DNA of 64,000 bases. Origin: an uncultured Eubacteriales bacterium (GTDB lineage: Bacteria; Bacillota; Clostridia; Oscillospirales; QAMX01). Under the pieces are notes generated by a model. It saw only the letters and a list, made by a program, of their open reading frames with translations, was not told where the DNA came from and did not search any database. Below, one piece after another: positions 17,798 to 26,867 of the stretch (within the stretch, counting starts at the first letter, position 1; the number at the start of each line of letters is the position of its first letter). The stretch is taken from assembly GCA_934546935.1 (NCBI GenBank), contig CAKTEH010000011.1:1-64000 (forward strand), given 5' to 3'. The position numbers and the translations under genes are program-made.

Positions 17798-17806
17798 GAG
17801 GTGCCT

Positions 17807-18628
17807 ATGCGACGCAAGCTTGGCGACAGCCTGGCCTATCTGGTGCTCATCTGCGGCGCCGTGATGATGATTTTCCCCTTTCTCTGGATGTTCCTGTGCG
17901 CGTTTAAGACGCACTATGAGGTCACGCAGAACCCGCCGCAGTTTCTGCCGGAACACTTTTCCCTCGATAACTTCGTAACGGCTTTTTCCATGGCGCCGTT
18001 TCTCAAGTATTTCGCAAACTCCCTGATTGTCATGATTGCTTCCGTCGCCTGCACGACGGTGACGACGATCCTGGGTGCGTTTGCGTTTTCCCGCCTGCGA
18101 TTCCCGGGCAGAGAAGTGGTGTTTTCAGTCCTTCTAAGCCTCATGATGATCCCTTTCGAAATGCTCATCATCACAAACTACACGACAATCGTGGACATGG
18201 GGCTTTATAACAAGCTCCCCGCGCTGGTGCTTCCCTTTGTCAGCAGCATTTTTTACACCTATATCCTCAAGGGTTTCTTTGATACGGTACCGGAGAGCCT
18301 TTATTACTCTGCGCGCGTGGACGGCGCGTCCAACTGGCGCTATCTTTGGCGCGTGATGGTGCCGCTGGCACGTCCGAGCCTTGTCACGATTATCCTGCTC
18401 AACGCCCTGTCAAGCTGGAACTCCTTTATGTGGCCGCTCTACATCACCTCGGACGCGGCCTCCCGCACGTTGCCCTATGGCCTCCAGGTGTTCACCACGG
18501 AAGCGGGTTCCTCGCCGGAACTTTTGATGGCCGCGTCCACGGTCGTTGTCCTGCCGATGATTGTTCTTTTTATTTTTGCGCGCAAGTTTATCGTCACGGG
18601 CGTGGCGCGCGGCGGTCTGAAGGGCTGA
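17807..18628 (+). CDS. Sugar ABC transporter permease 2 (UgpE/MsmG type)
   Basis: 273 residues, six membrane segments, EAA loop YYSARVDGASNWRYLWRVMV. A strong AGGAGG precedes the ATG at 17807; a GTG two codons earlier overlaps that site and is unlikely. It is the last gene of the importer operon and is followed by a terminator. Confidence 0.92.
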   Translation: MRRKLGDSLAYLVLICGAVMMIFPFLWMFLCAFKTHYEVTQNPPQFLPEHFSLDNFVTAFSMAPFLKYFANSLIVMIASVACTTVTTILGAFAFSRLRFPGREVVFSVLLSLMMIPFEMLIITNYTTIVDMGLYNKLPALVLPFVSSIFYTYILKGFFDTVPESLYYSARVDGASNWRYLWRVMVPLARPSLVTIILLNALSSWNSFMWPLYITSDAASRTLPYGLQVFTTEAGSSPELLMAASTVVVLPMIVLFIFARKFIVTGVARGGLKG

Positions 18629-18644
18629 AATACTCGAATAAGAA

Positions 18645-18686
18645 CCCCCGGTACAGAAATGGAAATCTGTAACGGGGGCTTATTTT
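18645..18686. terminator. Bidirectional terminator between importer and glycosyltransferase
   Basis: CCCCCG/CGGGGG plus an inner TACAGA/TCTGTA stem, with T-rich sequence on the plus side reaching the convergent gene's stop codon. Confidence 0.8.
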
Positions 18687-19946
18687 ACTCTCTGCTTCCG
18701 ACAACTTCCTTTATGCTTACGCCCATACGATGCTCAATTGGTTTCCATTCCACATGACGAAACAGTGCAGCGAAGGAGATGGGAATGTAGGTCATCATAA
18801 ACAGCGGGAAAGTGAACAGATAAGCGATTTTTTTGAAAGAGCTGGTATGAATGTGCCGCCATTGGGTAATTGTTGTGAGCGCACCGAGGGAAAACATGAA
18901 TAAATAGGTGTTTGCAAGTGTCTGCCCAACGGGTTTCAGTGCGATGAGGATATTTTGGCCGGTGGATATGCCGATAAAAGCTGCCGCCAGGTTGGCGGTG
19001 ATTCCGGCAACAGCAAGGACGATTGCAGGCATGATGGACATGCACATATCAAAGCAGGAGACGGAATTTTTTGAAAAGATACCCCGGATGAGACAGCCTG
19101 CATATTTGCGGAAAACCTGAAGATACCCGCGCGCCCAGCGTATGCGCTGCCGCCAGGACTGGCGGAAGGTTGTGGGTTGTTCATCAAAAAATTCCGCATT
19201 GGCGCAATAACCAATGCGCTCGCCGGAAACGATGTTATGGATCGTGATTCAATATCTTCTGTCAACAGGAAAAATTTCCAGCCTCCGCATTTATGTAAGA
19301 TCCGGCGGCTGAACAGGAAGCCGGTTCCGGAAACCGCGCAGCTTGTCCCGAGCAGCATGCGCGCGTGATTCAGATACTGTGCTTCGCGCAGGAACCATAG
19401 TGCATAACCGGAGCTGATCCAGTTATCTGCGTAGTTTTTTGAATTGCGGTAGCTCGTTACGATTTCGTAGCCATCGCAGAAAGTCTGGTTCATTTCCTTT
19501 ATATAGTCTTCCCGCAGCAAATTGTCCGCATCAAAAACAAAGTACCCGTCGAACACATCACCCCAGTCGCGCTGGATCTGCGTCAGCAGAAAATCCAATG
19601 CATATCCCTTGCCTACAAATTCGCTGTTGTGCCGTTGATAAACTACCGCACCGCAAGCGCGGGCCAGCGCAGCCGTGTTGTCTGTGCAATTGTCTGCGAC
19701 AACAAACGCAGTGATTTTATCTGCGGGATAGTCCTGTGCACGGATGCTGTCGAGCAGCTGCGTAATCACAGAGGCTTCATTGCGCGCGGCAATGAGGATG
19801 GCATAGCGGTGGGGCTGCGCTGTTTTGTGTGGGCGGTCTTTTTTTAAAAAAGGGACAAACAGGTAAAAAAGCTGGTAGGTGTAACAGATAAAAAAGACCA
19901 GTGCAATGATATCGTTAATGCTTCGGATGGTTTCAATTGTCTTCAT
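18685..19946 (-). pseudogene. Membrane glycosyltransferase family 2, one-base frameshift
   Basis: The intact protein would have about 420 residues: an N-terminal membrane helix, a GT2 domain (RYAILIAARNEASVI; VFDADN as the DXD motif; LLTEDIE), the QXXRW motif (SWRQRIRWARGY, in the second frame) and a C-terminal set of membrane helices (from MCMSIMPAIVLAVAGITANL). This is the layout of processive membrane synthases. At about 19245-19250 the minus strand reads GAATCACG where GAATTCACG would keep the frame (E-F-T-I-H-N-I-V). One T is missing, and the product would end in about 100 wrong residues. It overlaps the upstream TVP38 gene by 4 bp. A sequencing error is possible because the rest is undamaged. 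Confidence 0.8.
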
Positions 19947-20626
19947 GGTTTTAACCCTTTTGTCTGGCAGATTTTTTTATAGATCAACAGCCCAACTGTA
20001 CTCAACACCAGCGTGGCTGCAAAAACGGCAGCGGCAAATCCGTGCGCGCCAAGCCCAAGCGCGTCGCCTCCAATGGTTGAGGTGATTATAGAAGGAATGC
20101 GCGCTGTTGCTGTAATCAGGATCCAGGTGGCAAGTTTCATTTTCGTCAGCCCAATACAGTAGCATAAAATATCTTTGGGGGTGCCCGGAATTAGAAAGAT
20201 CAGAAATACCAGCAGGTTCAGCCGGCGGCTATCCTGTAGGAATTTGAGTTTTTCAATTTTTTCTCTTGGGAAAAAGACCTCCACTGCGCGTACGCCGAAT
20301 TTGCGGACAAACAGGAATACAAGGACGCTGCCGATTGTGGCGCCTGCCAGACACAGCAGCGTGCCCTCCACGGCGCCAAAGGCGTATCCGGCAACAATCT
20401 CCAGCGGCTCGCCGGGAATGATTGCAACGAAAACCTGCATGGCCATCATGCCGGCGAACGAAGCTTTGCCCAGCAGAGCGTTTTCTCCGACCCATGCACG
20501 AAAACGCTCTGGTTCCGAGACAAACTCCAACATTGGACGGCCAAGCAGCCAGGCACTTGCCATCAACAGCAGCAAAAACAGCGCGGCCGCAGTAATGATA
20601 ATGATTTTTTTGCTTTTTTCTGTCAT
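19943..20626 (-). CDS. TVP38/TMEM64 (DedA-like) membrane protein
   Basis: 227 residues with a first membrane helix (IIIITAAALFLLLLMASAWL), the SNARE-associated/VTT domain (VAIIPGEPLEIVAGYAFG near residue 70, then IPGTPKDILCYCIGL near 145), and further helices. VTT proteins are implicated in lipid scrambling or phospholipid recycling. It is translationally coupled (ATGA overlap) to the glycosyltransferase, which suggests envelope glycolipid work. Confidence 0.88.
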   Translation of the reverse strand: MTEKSKKIIIITAAALFLLLLMASAWLLGRPMLEFVSEPERFRAWVGENALLGKASFAGMMAMQVFVAIIPGEPLEIVAGYAFGAVEGTLLCLAGATIGSVLVFLFVRKFGVRAVEVFFPREKIEKLKFLQDSRRLNLLVFLIFLIPGTPKDILCYCIGLTKMKLATWILITATARIPSIITSTIGGDALGLGAHGFAAAVFAATLVLSTVGLLIYKKICQTKGLKP

Positions 20627-20639
20627 AAACGTTCACCTG

Positions 20640-21429
20640 ATAGTACTATTGTAAACCAGATTTTCTTACAAAAAAACGGGGCAAGACTTTACAAAATTCT
20701 TACGAATCTCTTGCCTGCCTGTAAAAATTGCATTGGGTGCATAGCTGCGTATGCAGCGGCTTCAGCGTATCTTGCCAGCGGAAGATTATCTGCTCAGTGA
20801 GTAGATGATCTGTTGAACGGCTTCGGCAGGATCGTTTGGAAAGCGTCAACGCAATGGGATGAACGGCGTTTTCCTGATGAACCGGGAACAGAAATCGTGT
20901 CGTTGGCGCTTTATGTCCTTGCATAAGCATGCAGCTTACAGCAGCAGGATGGGACCGAATCCGTATGGCTGCCGGGTTCTGCGTGCATTACGCAAAGAGA
21001 GTGCTTTATACACTGTAGCAGTAAACTCCACAACCACAGGCTGTACGATAGGTTTTACTCGTTTTGTGCCAGGCGCCTGTGGCTGCTTTTTCAGATGCGA
21101 CAGCCAGAAAGAGGACGGGATAGACAGGCACTGGCATATTTTCAAGCATACCACGATTGGTGTGGGTTTTATTCTCCAAAACCGGCCGCACGGAAGAAAA
21201 TTTTCGGCGTGCACATGCTGGGCGCCGGTCAAACTGATATACCTGCTTTCTAATCCCGGTGCTTTGTTGCCGGAGACGCGGCTGCGTTTTTCTTTCCGGA
21301 TTTGTCCCTTTCTTAAAGCAATATGGCCAAGTATCCTCAGGAAAATGAGAAATCCAAGCCAATGCGTTTTGTATTAAAAAAGCGACAATGATGCCTGACA
21401 CAGCGCAACGAAAATAAAAGCGCATTTTA
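20640..21429. other. About 790 bp with no recognised gene
   Basis: Open frames of 139 codons (minus, 21006-21425) and 172 codons (plus, 20859-21377) overlap each other. Neither has a clear ribosome-binding site or family-like sequence, and both have unusual composition (Cys-, Arg-, His-rich). I read this as non-coding or decayed sequence. The first about 60 bp should hold the promoter for the TVP38 gene, but no clear match was found. Confidence 0.45.
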
Positions 21430-21475
21430 TAAAAAAAATGAAAACCCCCACCGCGTCTTGTTTGATGCGGTGGGG
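21430..21475 (-). terminator. Terminator of the ECF sigma factor gene
   Basis: CCCCACCGC (21446-21454) pairs with GCGGTGGGG (21467-21475). On the minus strand it is followed by TTTT and then eight T. Confidence 0.8.
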
Positions 21476-21512
21476 CTGCTTTATAGAATTTAGTGGAGTT
21501 GCCTTATAGAGT

Positions 21513-22784
21513 TTATTGGATATAATCGGTAATGCAATCGTACCAGTGAACATAGGTCGTGCCGTTTACGATAAGCCTGTCATTTTCGGGCAGCTGTTCA
21601 CTCCAAAGCTTCTTATACCGGTCAATAGCCCAGTCATCCCGATTGTATCTACGCCACAGAATTGTCTTTCCGTCTTTATCTAAGAACTGCTCGGAGACGA
21701 CGCCACAGTTATAGGTTCCAACATCCATTACACATACAGTATCATAGCTCTTGCCGCCAATGGTAACGGTATATCTTCCAACGATATCAAGGAGGAAATC
21801 CTTGTTTACGCTCGTAATGGAGTTTTCCTCTCTCTGAATGTCGCCTTTAACAGACAGATTTGTTTCGTTTCCGGAATTGTCTTCTCCAAATCCCCAATTC
21901 AGCATAAATTCATCGCCGTCAAGAAACGTTAAATAATTGCGAATGTCCCCGTCATTTCGGAGTGCTGCAAGATAGCGGCAATGTGTATCTGTAAGCTGTG
22001 CTACAAACGTGCGGTTGATTACCTCATTTTTCTCCGAGCAGGATGCTTCTCTTGCAGTGAGCTCCACACCCTCAATACCGTGGACTCTGGCTTTGCCTGT
22101 AACTTGCATATCATAAATATGGCTGCATTTGCGGGACGGGATAGGATACATACCCCAGGATATTTTTTCGCCGAGCTTGGGGATTAAGAACCATCCCATA
22201 AGTTCTTCCCATTTTACAGAGAAAGGGGCGTCGGTATTTGCTTCAATTTTGTATTCGGGCATATATTCGGGCAACTTTTTCATAGTGATTTCTCCCTTCG
22301 ATACTTCGGTATTATATGGATACTTAGTTTTGAAATTTTGTTTTGCCGTATAAAGCCTGCTTTTTACGGTTCCAATGGGGATGTTCAGCTGTCTGGAAAT
22401 TTCAGCCTGCGGAAGCTCTTTCCAAAAGTATAGATACAAAATTTGCTGGTCTTTGTCACCAAGTGAATGCAGAGTTTCTCTTACTGTAGCAGTAATCGAA
22501 ACGCCATGCCTGCTGTTCGACAATTCACTTTCGGTTATTTCGTCGATTGGAATTTCATATTGCCTTGCTTTCCTGCGGAAGTAATCATTGCATTTATTTC
22601 TTGCAATGCTGATTATCCATGCTTTAAAGGATTCCTTATTTTTTAATTGAGAGAATTTTTGAGAAGCGGCAAGGTAAACCTCTTGTAAAATATCATCTGC
22701 ATCCGCTTTTGTGTTCAAACGGAACCTTACGAAACGCTCTACAGACACTCGTTGTGCTTGCAACAATTTTTCAAATTCGGTCAT
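21513..22784 (-). CDS. ECF-type sigma factor fused to a C-terminal domain
   Basis: 423 residues. Residues 1-160 are a complete ECF sigma factor: region 2 (ADADDILQEVYLAASQKF; AWIISIARNKCNDYFRR) and region 4 (SLGDKDQQILYLYF; AEISRQLNIPIGTVKSRLY). From residue 168 (MKKLPEYMPEYKIEANTDAP) a domain of about 255 residues follows, with no membrane segment and no family I can name. An in-frame ATG at 22283 with an AAGGGAG site upstream could also produce this domain alone. ECF factors with fused C-terminal domains often lack a separate anti-sigma factor, and none is adjacent here. AAGGAGGT precedes the main start. Confidence 0.85.
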   Translation of the reverse strand: MTEFEKLLQAQRVSVERFVRFRLNTKADADDILQEVYLAASQKFSQLKNKESFKAWIISIARNKCNDYFRRKARQYEIPIDEITESELSNSRHGVSITATVRETLHSLGDKDQQILYLYFWKELPQAEISRQLNIPIGTVKSRLYTAKQNFKTKYPYNTEVSKGEITMKKLPEYMPEYKIEANTDAPFSVKWEELMGWFLIPKLGEKISWGMYPIPSRKCSHIYDMQVTGKARVHGIEGVELTAREASCSEKNEVINRTFVAQLTDTHCRYLAALRNDGDIRNYLTFLDGDEFMLNWGFGEDNSGNETNLSVKGDIQREENSITSVNKDFLLDIVGRYTVTIGGKSYDTVCVMDVGTYNCGVVSEQFLDKDGKTILWRRYNRDDWAIDRYKKLWSEQLPENDRLIVNGTTYVHWYDCITDYIQ

Positions 22785-22807
22785 ATCATCACCTCCTTGT
22801 GTTTACG

Positions 22808-22819
22808 GAAAGCGCTTTC
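22808..22819. promoter_or_regulatory. 12-bp palindrome, cre-like operator
   Basis: GAAAGCGCTTTC is a perfect palindrome and, with its flanks, matches the CcpA cre consensus with one mismatch. It lies between the ECF-type -10 element and the ribosome-binding site, where a bound repressor would block transcription. Assignment to CcpA is inference. Confidence 0.4.
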
Positions 22820-22828
22820 ATATATAGA

Positions 22829-22853
22829 GACGGAACGTGTTCGTAAAAGGTTC
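22829..22853 (-). promoter_or_regulatory. Candidate autoregulatory ECF promoter
   Basis: On the minus strand GAACC (22849-22853) and CGTC (22829-22832) are separated by 16 bp, the arrangement typical of ECF sigma promoters (GAAC at -35, CGTC at -10). It lies about 45 bp upstream of the sigma factor start, which suggests self-activation. Confidence 0.6.
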
Positions 22854-23017
22854 GGGATAATGGTAATTTTTTTATGTAAGTGGATATAAGGCGCTTTATA
22901 GTATCTTGCGTCTTGTTTGTTTTATTGGATCCGTATGGCTGCAAGAACAGGATCCCGGCGTATTCCGTTATGTTTGTGTTGCCGCTGCGCGTTTCGTCAG
23001 GGATCTGTAGGGGACGA

Positions 23018-23069
23018 AACAAAAGAAAGCTGTCCGGCGGGAATTCCCGCCGGACAGCTTTCTTTTGTT
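23018..23069. terminator. 52-bp perfect palindrome downstream of the SLH gene
   Basis: The sequence from AACAAAAGAAAGCTG to CAGCTTTCTTTTGTT is a perfect inverted repeat centred between 23043 and 23044, with no unpaired loop base. It follows the SLH gene stop by 17 bp on the minus strand and carries A/T runs at both ends, so it can terminate in both directions. Confidence 0.8.
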
Positions 23070-23085
23070 ACATTCAGGATTGGAT

Positions 23086-24963
23086 TCAGCGGATATAGAC
23101 GTAGTCGTACAGTGTCTCTGCACGGGTCCCCTGGCTGTTGTAAAGACGGTCGAGAAGGTAAACATAATAATACTCGCCGCGGCGCAGCCCTTCATCCGGC
23201 GTGATGTAGACAATCGTAGTCAGACCTTCATAAACTTCGATATCAAATTCCGGATACGTCGAAGCAAATTTTGCCGGCGTAGCTTCCAGCGCAAAGATAT
23301 CCTTCAGATCCCGTTCGCTCAGCCCGGAAAGCTTGGTATATTTGCGCCCATTGTATACATACATGAGCTGGTCGAACATTACCACAATAGATTCGCCGTC
23401 ATCGCTGGTCATCACATACCATTCCGGCGCATCTGCTTTGACATTTGTGGGAAGATCCATACCCATGGAAACCGGCGTGTATGTAATCTTGCCCTGGTTG
23501 TAAGCCGTGCTGGCGATGTTTGCATACGGAGTGCCGTCATTGGTTACAAGGACAATGCCTGCATTATATTCCGAGTATTCCTTCGGAACAACCATGACAA
23601 TATTATAGGTTTTGCCTGCTTTGACCTTGGTGCAGCCGCCATAGTATTGGTCGCTGTATTTGTAGATATCCTTTCCGCTTAAAGCCTTGTCGGTGATGGG
23701 CCAGGCAGCGGAATAAATATAACCATCCGTAGTGGGCGTGACAGAAATATTGATTTCGTAAGCCATTTCCCCATAACCCGGCATAGTCGGTTTGCTCAGA
23801 TAATAATAATTGCCGGAAATGTATGCAGATTTAAAGCCCGCCATTGCGCCTTTCCCGGTTCCTTCGGTATACGTAACGCCTGCGAAAGTGGCGGTCAGGC
23901 CTTTATGGATATAATATTCGGCAGGAAGGATATCGCCGGTATCTACGCCTGCTGCATAGACATTAATTTTACCGATTTCACCTTTGCCGCCGGCCTTGGT
24001 CTTTTTTGCTTCCGGGGCAATATTCAGGGTTTCAATTTTGCAGTCTTCCTCGATATCCATGTATGTGGTATCTGAGATCTGTACAACCTTAAGTACGGCG
24101 TCGTCTTTAAGCTTCAGTTCGCCCTCGTAACCTTTAAACTCAATATAGGGTGCATCCGTGTCCTTAAAGCATACGGTTGTATCCCCGCGGACATAAATAT
24201 TGCCGGTAATGTTGCAGTCGATAAAGTTAACAACATCAACGTCCTCTGTAATGAGGATACGGCCATTGAGATTCAGATTATAAAGTGAGGCGGAAGCGTT
24301 GATTACAGCGTTGGTGCGGTATGCGCCGGTAGAATTGGTATACGCAGACTGATCGTATATTGCGCCTGCCGCCATGTAGAGGATGGTGAGCGCTTCTGCG
24401 CGTGTCAAAATATTCTTCGGGCGGAAGGTACCGTCTTTGTAACCGCTGATAATGCCCTCGCTGACAGCTTCAACCACATAGTCCCGATACATGACATCGA
24501 TGGAATAATAGTCGCTTAAATTGACATATTGGACGTTTCCGCCTTCGCCAAGATCCAGATAACGCATCAAAAGTGCGACCGCTTCTTCTCGGGTCAGATC
24601 TTTGCCGAAATCGGCGTCCTTAGAATAGTTGAGCAGGAAGCCCTGTGCCGCGGCTTTCTCGACATAACTGACGGCCCATTTCGGGACATTATTGTATTGA
24701 ATATAGGCTGTTTCTTTGAGACCAAAAAGCTCGACCATCATTTTAATGAATTCGGCACGCGTTACCGTGTCTTCCGGACGGAATTTTCCATTCCCATCAC
24801 CGGCAAGCACATTTTTATAGGACAGATAATCGATATACAGGTATGCCCAGTGCGTTGTGGGGACGTCGGTGTAGGTCTGGGTCAGCGCGTTTGCCGTCAT
24901 AACCCCTGTAAACAGGGTGACAACAAGCGCCAGCGCCATGAAAAGAGAGAGTGTACGTTTCAT
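23086..24963 (-). CDS. S-layer homology (SLH) domain surface protein
   Basis: 625 residues. A signal peptide (LSLFMALALVVTLFTGVMTANA) is followed by three SLH repeats over about residues 30-205. They are recognised by the pattern of W-A/Y at the start and FRPEDTVTRAEF (first), FGKDLTREEAVALLMRY (second) and FRPKNILTRAEALTILY (third). SLH repeats bind secondary cell-wall polymers non-covalently. The remaining 400 residues are beta-rich with a parallel-helix-like stretch (VVNFIDCNITGNIYVRGDTT), then an Ig-like region. Function of that part is unknown; a cell-surface or cortex role is likely. AAGGAGGA precedes the ATG. Confidence 0.92.
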   Translation of the reverse strand: MKRTLSLFMALALVVTLFTGVMTANALTQTYTDVPTTHWAYLYIDYLSYKNVLAGDGNGKFRPEDTVTRAEFIKMMVELFGLKETAYIQYNNVPKWAVSYVEKAAAQGFLLNYSKDADFGKDLTREEAVALLMRYLDLGEGGNVQYVNLSDYYSIDVMYRDYVVEAVSEGIISGYKDGTFRPKNILTRAEALTILYMAAGAIYDQSAYTNSTGAYRTNAVINASASLYNLNLNGRILITEDVDVVNFIDCNITGNIYVRGDTTVCFKDTDAPYIEFKGYEGELKLKDDAVLKVVQISDTTYMDIEEDCKIETLNIAPEAKKTKAGGKGEIGKINVYAAGVDTGDILPAEYYIHKGLTATFAGVTYTEGTGKGAMAGFKSAYISGNYYYLSKPTMPGYGEMAYEINISVTPTTDGYIYSAAWPITDKALSGKDIYKYSDQYYGGCTKVKAGKTYNIVMVVPKEYSEYNAGIVLVTNDGTPYANIASTAYNQGKITYTPVSMGMDLPTNVKADAPEWYVMTSDDGESIVVMFDQLMYVYNGRKYTKLSGLSERDLKDIFALEATPAKFASTYPEFDIEVYEGLTTIVYITPDEGLRRGEYYYVYLLDRLYNSQGTRAETLYDYVYIR

Positions 24964-25214
24964 ATTATTCCTCCTTAAACAGTCTCTTCCTTTGCCTTCT
25001 GTATTTTAGACGATATGGATTCATGGAATGTTTCACTTTCTGTAAAAAAACTCCAGCAAAATATTCACATTATCGTGTCCGCGCCGCCTGATCCCATTAT
25101 AAGGTATTGGCTTGTCGTTTGCAAGTGTAGGAAAAAGGGGCTTTTTTGCCAGCTTCAGGGAAAGAAAGGGAAACCGGTAAAATTTCCCTCTTTTTGCAGA
25201 TTCGCTTGGCGGCA

Positions 25215-25243
25215 GTATGAAAAAAAGTCCTCCGGGCAATACT
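25215..25243 (+). promoter_or_regulatory. Candidate sigma-F/sigma-G promoter of sigG
   Basis: GTATG (25215-25219) fits the GHATR -35 pattern. GGCAATACT (25235-25243) fits the GGHRARNHT -10 pattern with one mismatch. The spacer is 15 bp, as expected, and the element ends 37 bp upstream of the sigG ATG. Forespore-specific control of sigG by sigma-F and then by itself is established in Bacillus. Confidence 0.5.
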
Positions 25244-25280
25244 TTCAAGGTAACAAATACCTTCGACGGGGGATTTCGGA

Positions 25281-26051
25281 ATGCTGAATAAGGTGGAAAT
25301 CTGCGGCGTCAACACTTCCCAGTTAAAAGTGTTGCCCAATGATGAAATCGTCGAGCTCCTTAAAAAAACAAAGCAGGGCGACCAGGATGCGCGGGAAAAG
25401 CTGGTGCAGGGGAACCTGCGGCTTGTGCTCAGTGTGATCCAGCGTTTTACCAACCGCGGAGAATTGGTCGACGACCTTTTCCAGGTCGGCTGTATCGGGC
25501 TGATTAAATCTATAGACAACTTTGATCTTTCACAGAATGTGCGTTTTTCAACCTACGCCGTCCCAATGATTATTGGGGAAATACGGCGCTACCTGCGGGA
25601 CAACAGCGCTATCCGCGTCAGCCGCTCCATGCGGGATACCGCCTACCGCGCGATGCAGGCAAAAGAGCAGTTTGTCAATGCGCACCAGCGGGAACCAACA
25701 ATCGACGAGCTTGCGGCGATTCTGGGGACGCCGCGTGAGGAACTTGTATTTGCGCTTGACGCCATTGTTGAGCCGGTATCGCTGTACGAACCGCTTTATT
25801 CGGACGCGGGCGATGAGATGTGTGTAATGGATCAGGTGAGGGATACGAAAAATACGGATGAAAGCTGGCTGGAACGCATTGCCCTGCGCAATGCTATCAG
25901 CCGTCTTTCTGAGCGGGAACAGCATATTCTTTCCCTGCGCTTTTTTGAAGGCCGTACACAGACGGAGGTGGCGGAGGAAGTCGGTATCAGCCAGGCGCAG
26001 ATCAGCCGGCTGGAAAAGGCGGCGCTTGCCCGGATTAAAAAGCAGATTTAG
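25281..26051 (+). CDS. sigG: Sporulation sigma factor SigG
   Basis: 256 residues, normal for sigma-G, the late forespore RNA polymerase sigma factor. The N-terminal VEICGVNTSQLKVL is characteristic of SigG. Region 2 is ELVDDLFQVGCIGLIKSIDNF, region 3 lies around NAHQREPTIDELA, and region 4 is LSEREQHILSLRFFEGRTQTE followed by VAEEVGISQAQISRLEKAAL. In most Bacilli and Clostridia sigG follows spoIIGA-sigE; here neither is adjacent and the gene stands alone before upp. Confidence 0.96.
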   Translation: MLNKVEICGVNTSQLKVLPNDEIVELLKKTKQGDQDAREKLVQGNLRLVLSVIQRFTNRGELVDDLFQVGCIGLIKSIDNFDLSQNVRFSTYAVPMIIGEIRRYLRDNSAIRVSRSMRDTAYRAMQAKEQFVNAHQREPTIDELAAILGTPREELVFALDAIVEPVSLYEPLYSDAGDEMCVMDQVRDTKNTDESWLERIALRNAISRLSEREQHILSLRFFEGRTQTEVAEEVGISQAQISRLEKAALARIKKQI

Positions 26052-26062
26052 TCGAAAAAGGT

Positions 26063-26091
26063 TTGCAATTGCAGGTCGGATGGAGTATAAT
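26063..26091 (+). promoter_or_regulatory. Sigma-A promoter of upp
   Basis: TTGCAA and TATAAT are separated by 17 bp and end 44 bp before the upp start, directly after the sigG stop. Confidence 0.75.
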
Positions 26092-26135
26092 GAATCGATT
26101 CAGATTTATTTTTACGTTTACGGAGGATATAAAGT

Positions 26136-26768
26136 ATGCATTCCAATGTTACGGTGTTCGATCATCCGCTGATTACCCATAAGATCAGTGTGCTGCGCAG
26201 CATCGATACATCCTGTAAGGAGTTTCGTGAGCTGATCGAGGAAATTGCGACGCTGATGGGTTTTGAAGCCCTGCGCGACCTGCCGCTGGAAGAAGTAGAT
26301 ATTACGACTCCAATCTGCAAAACGAAGGCAAAGATCCTTTCCGGAAAGAAACTGGCTATTGTTCCGATCCTGCGTGCCGGCCTGGGTATGACCAACGGCC
26401 TGTTAAATCTCGTCCCCTCCGCGCGCGTGGGTCATATCGGGCTTTACCGCGACCATGATACGCTGGAACCGCATGAATATTACTGCAAGCTTCCCGACGA
26501 TATTGAAAATCGGCTGGTAATCCTGCTTGACCCGATGCTTGCAACCGGCGGAAGTGCTTCCGCTGCGATAAACTTTATTAAGCAGCGCGGCTGTAACCAT
26601 ATCAAGATGATGTGCATCATCGCCGCGCCGGAGGGTGTCGAGCGTCTCGCCCAAGAGCATCCGGATGTGGAAATCTACTGCGGCTGTGTTGACGAGAAGC
26701 TCAACGAGATCGGTTATATTGTCCCTGGACTTGGCGATGCCGGAGACCGTATTTTCGGTACAAAATAA
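26136..26768 (+). CDS. upp: Uracil phosphoribosyltransferase
   Basis: 210 residues, normal Upp length. It salvages uracil by making UMP from uracil and PRPP in the cytosol. Key motifs: VPILRAGLGMTNGLL near residue 72, the PRPP-binding LLDPMLATGGSASAAI near residue 128, and the uracil-binding C-terminal segment IGYIVPGLGDAGDRIFGTK. GGAGG precedes the ATG by the usual distance, and a strong terminator follows the stop. Confidence 0.97.
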   Translation: MHSNVTVFDHPLITHKISVLRSIDTSCKEFRELIEEIATLMGFEALRDLPLEEVDITTPICKTKAKILSGKKLAIVPILRAGLGMTNGLLNLVPSARVGHIGLYRDHDTLEPHEYYCKLPDDIENRLVILLDPMLATGGSASAAINFIKQRGCNHIKMMCIIAAPEGVERLAQEHPDVEIYCGCVDEKLNEIGYIVPGLGDAGDRIFGTK

Positions 26769-26775
26769 GGCGGTA

Positions 26776-26812
26776 AAAACACCGGCCGTGCAAAACGGCC
26801 GGTGTTTTGTTA
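26776..26812 (+). terminator. Terminator of upp
   Basis: A perfect 14-bp stem, AAAACACCGGCCGT/ACGGCCGGTGTTTT, with a 5-nt loop and following T residues. Confidence 0.9.
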
Positions 26813-26867
26813 TATACGGTATGATGAATTGGAAAAAAGAAAAGAGTTTCGGAAGGGAGAAAGAGGA

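Noticed and set aside
20859..21377. 172-codon plus-strand frame in the 20.6-21.4 kb gap
   Set aside because: Cys/Arg/His-rich composition, no ribosome-binding site, and overlapped by an equally poor minus-strand frame.
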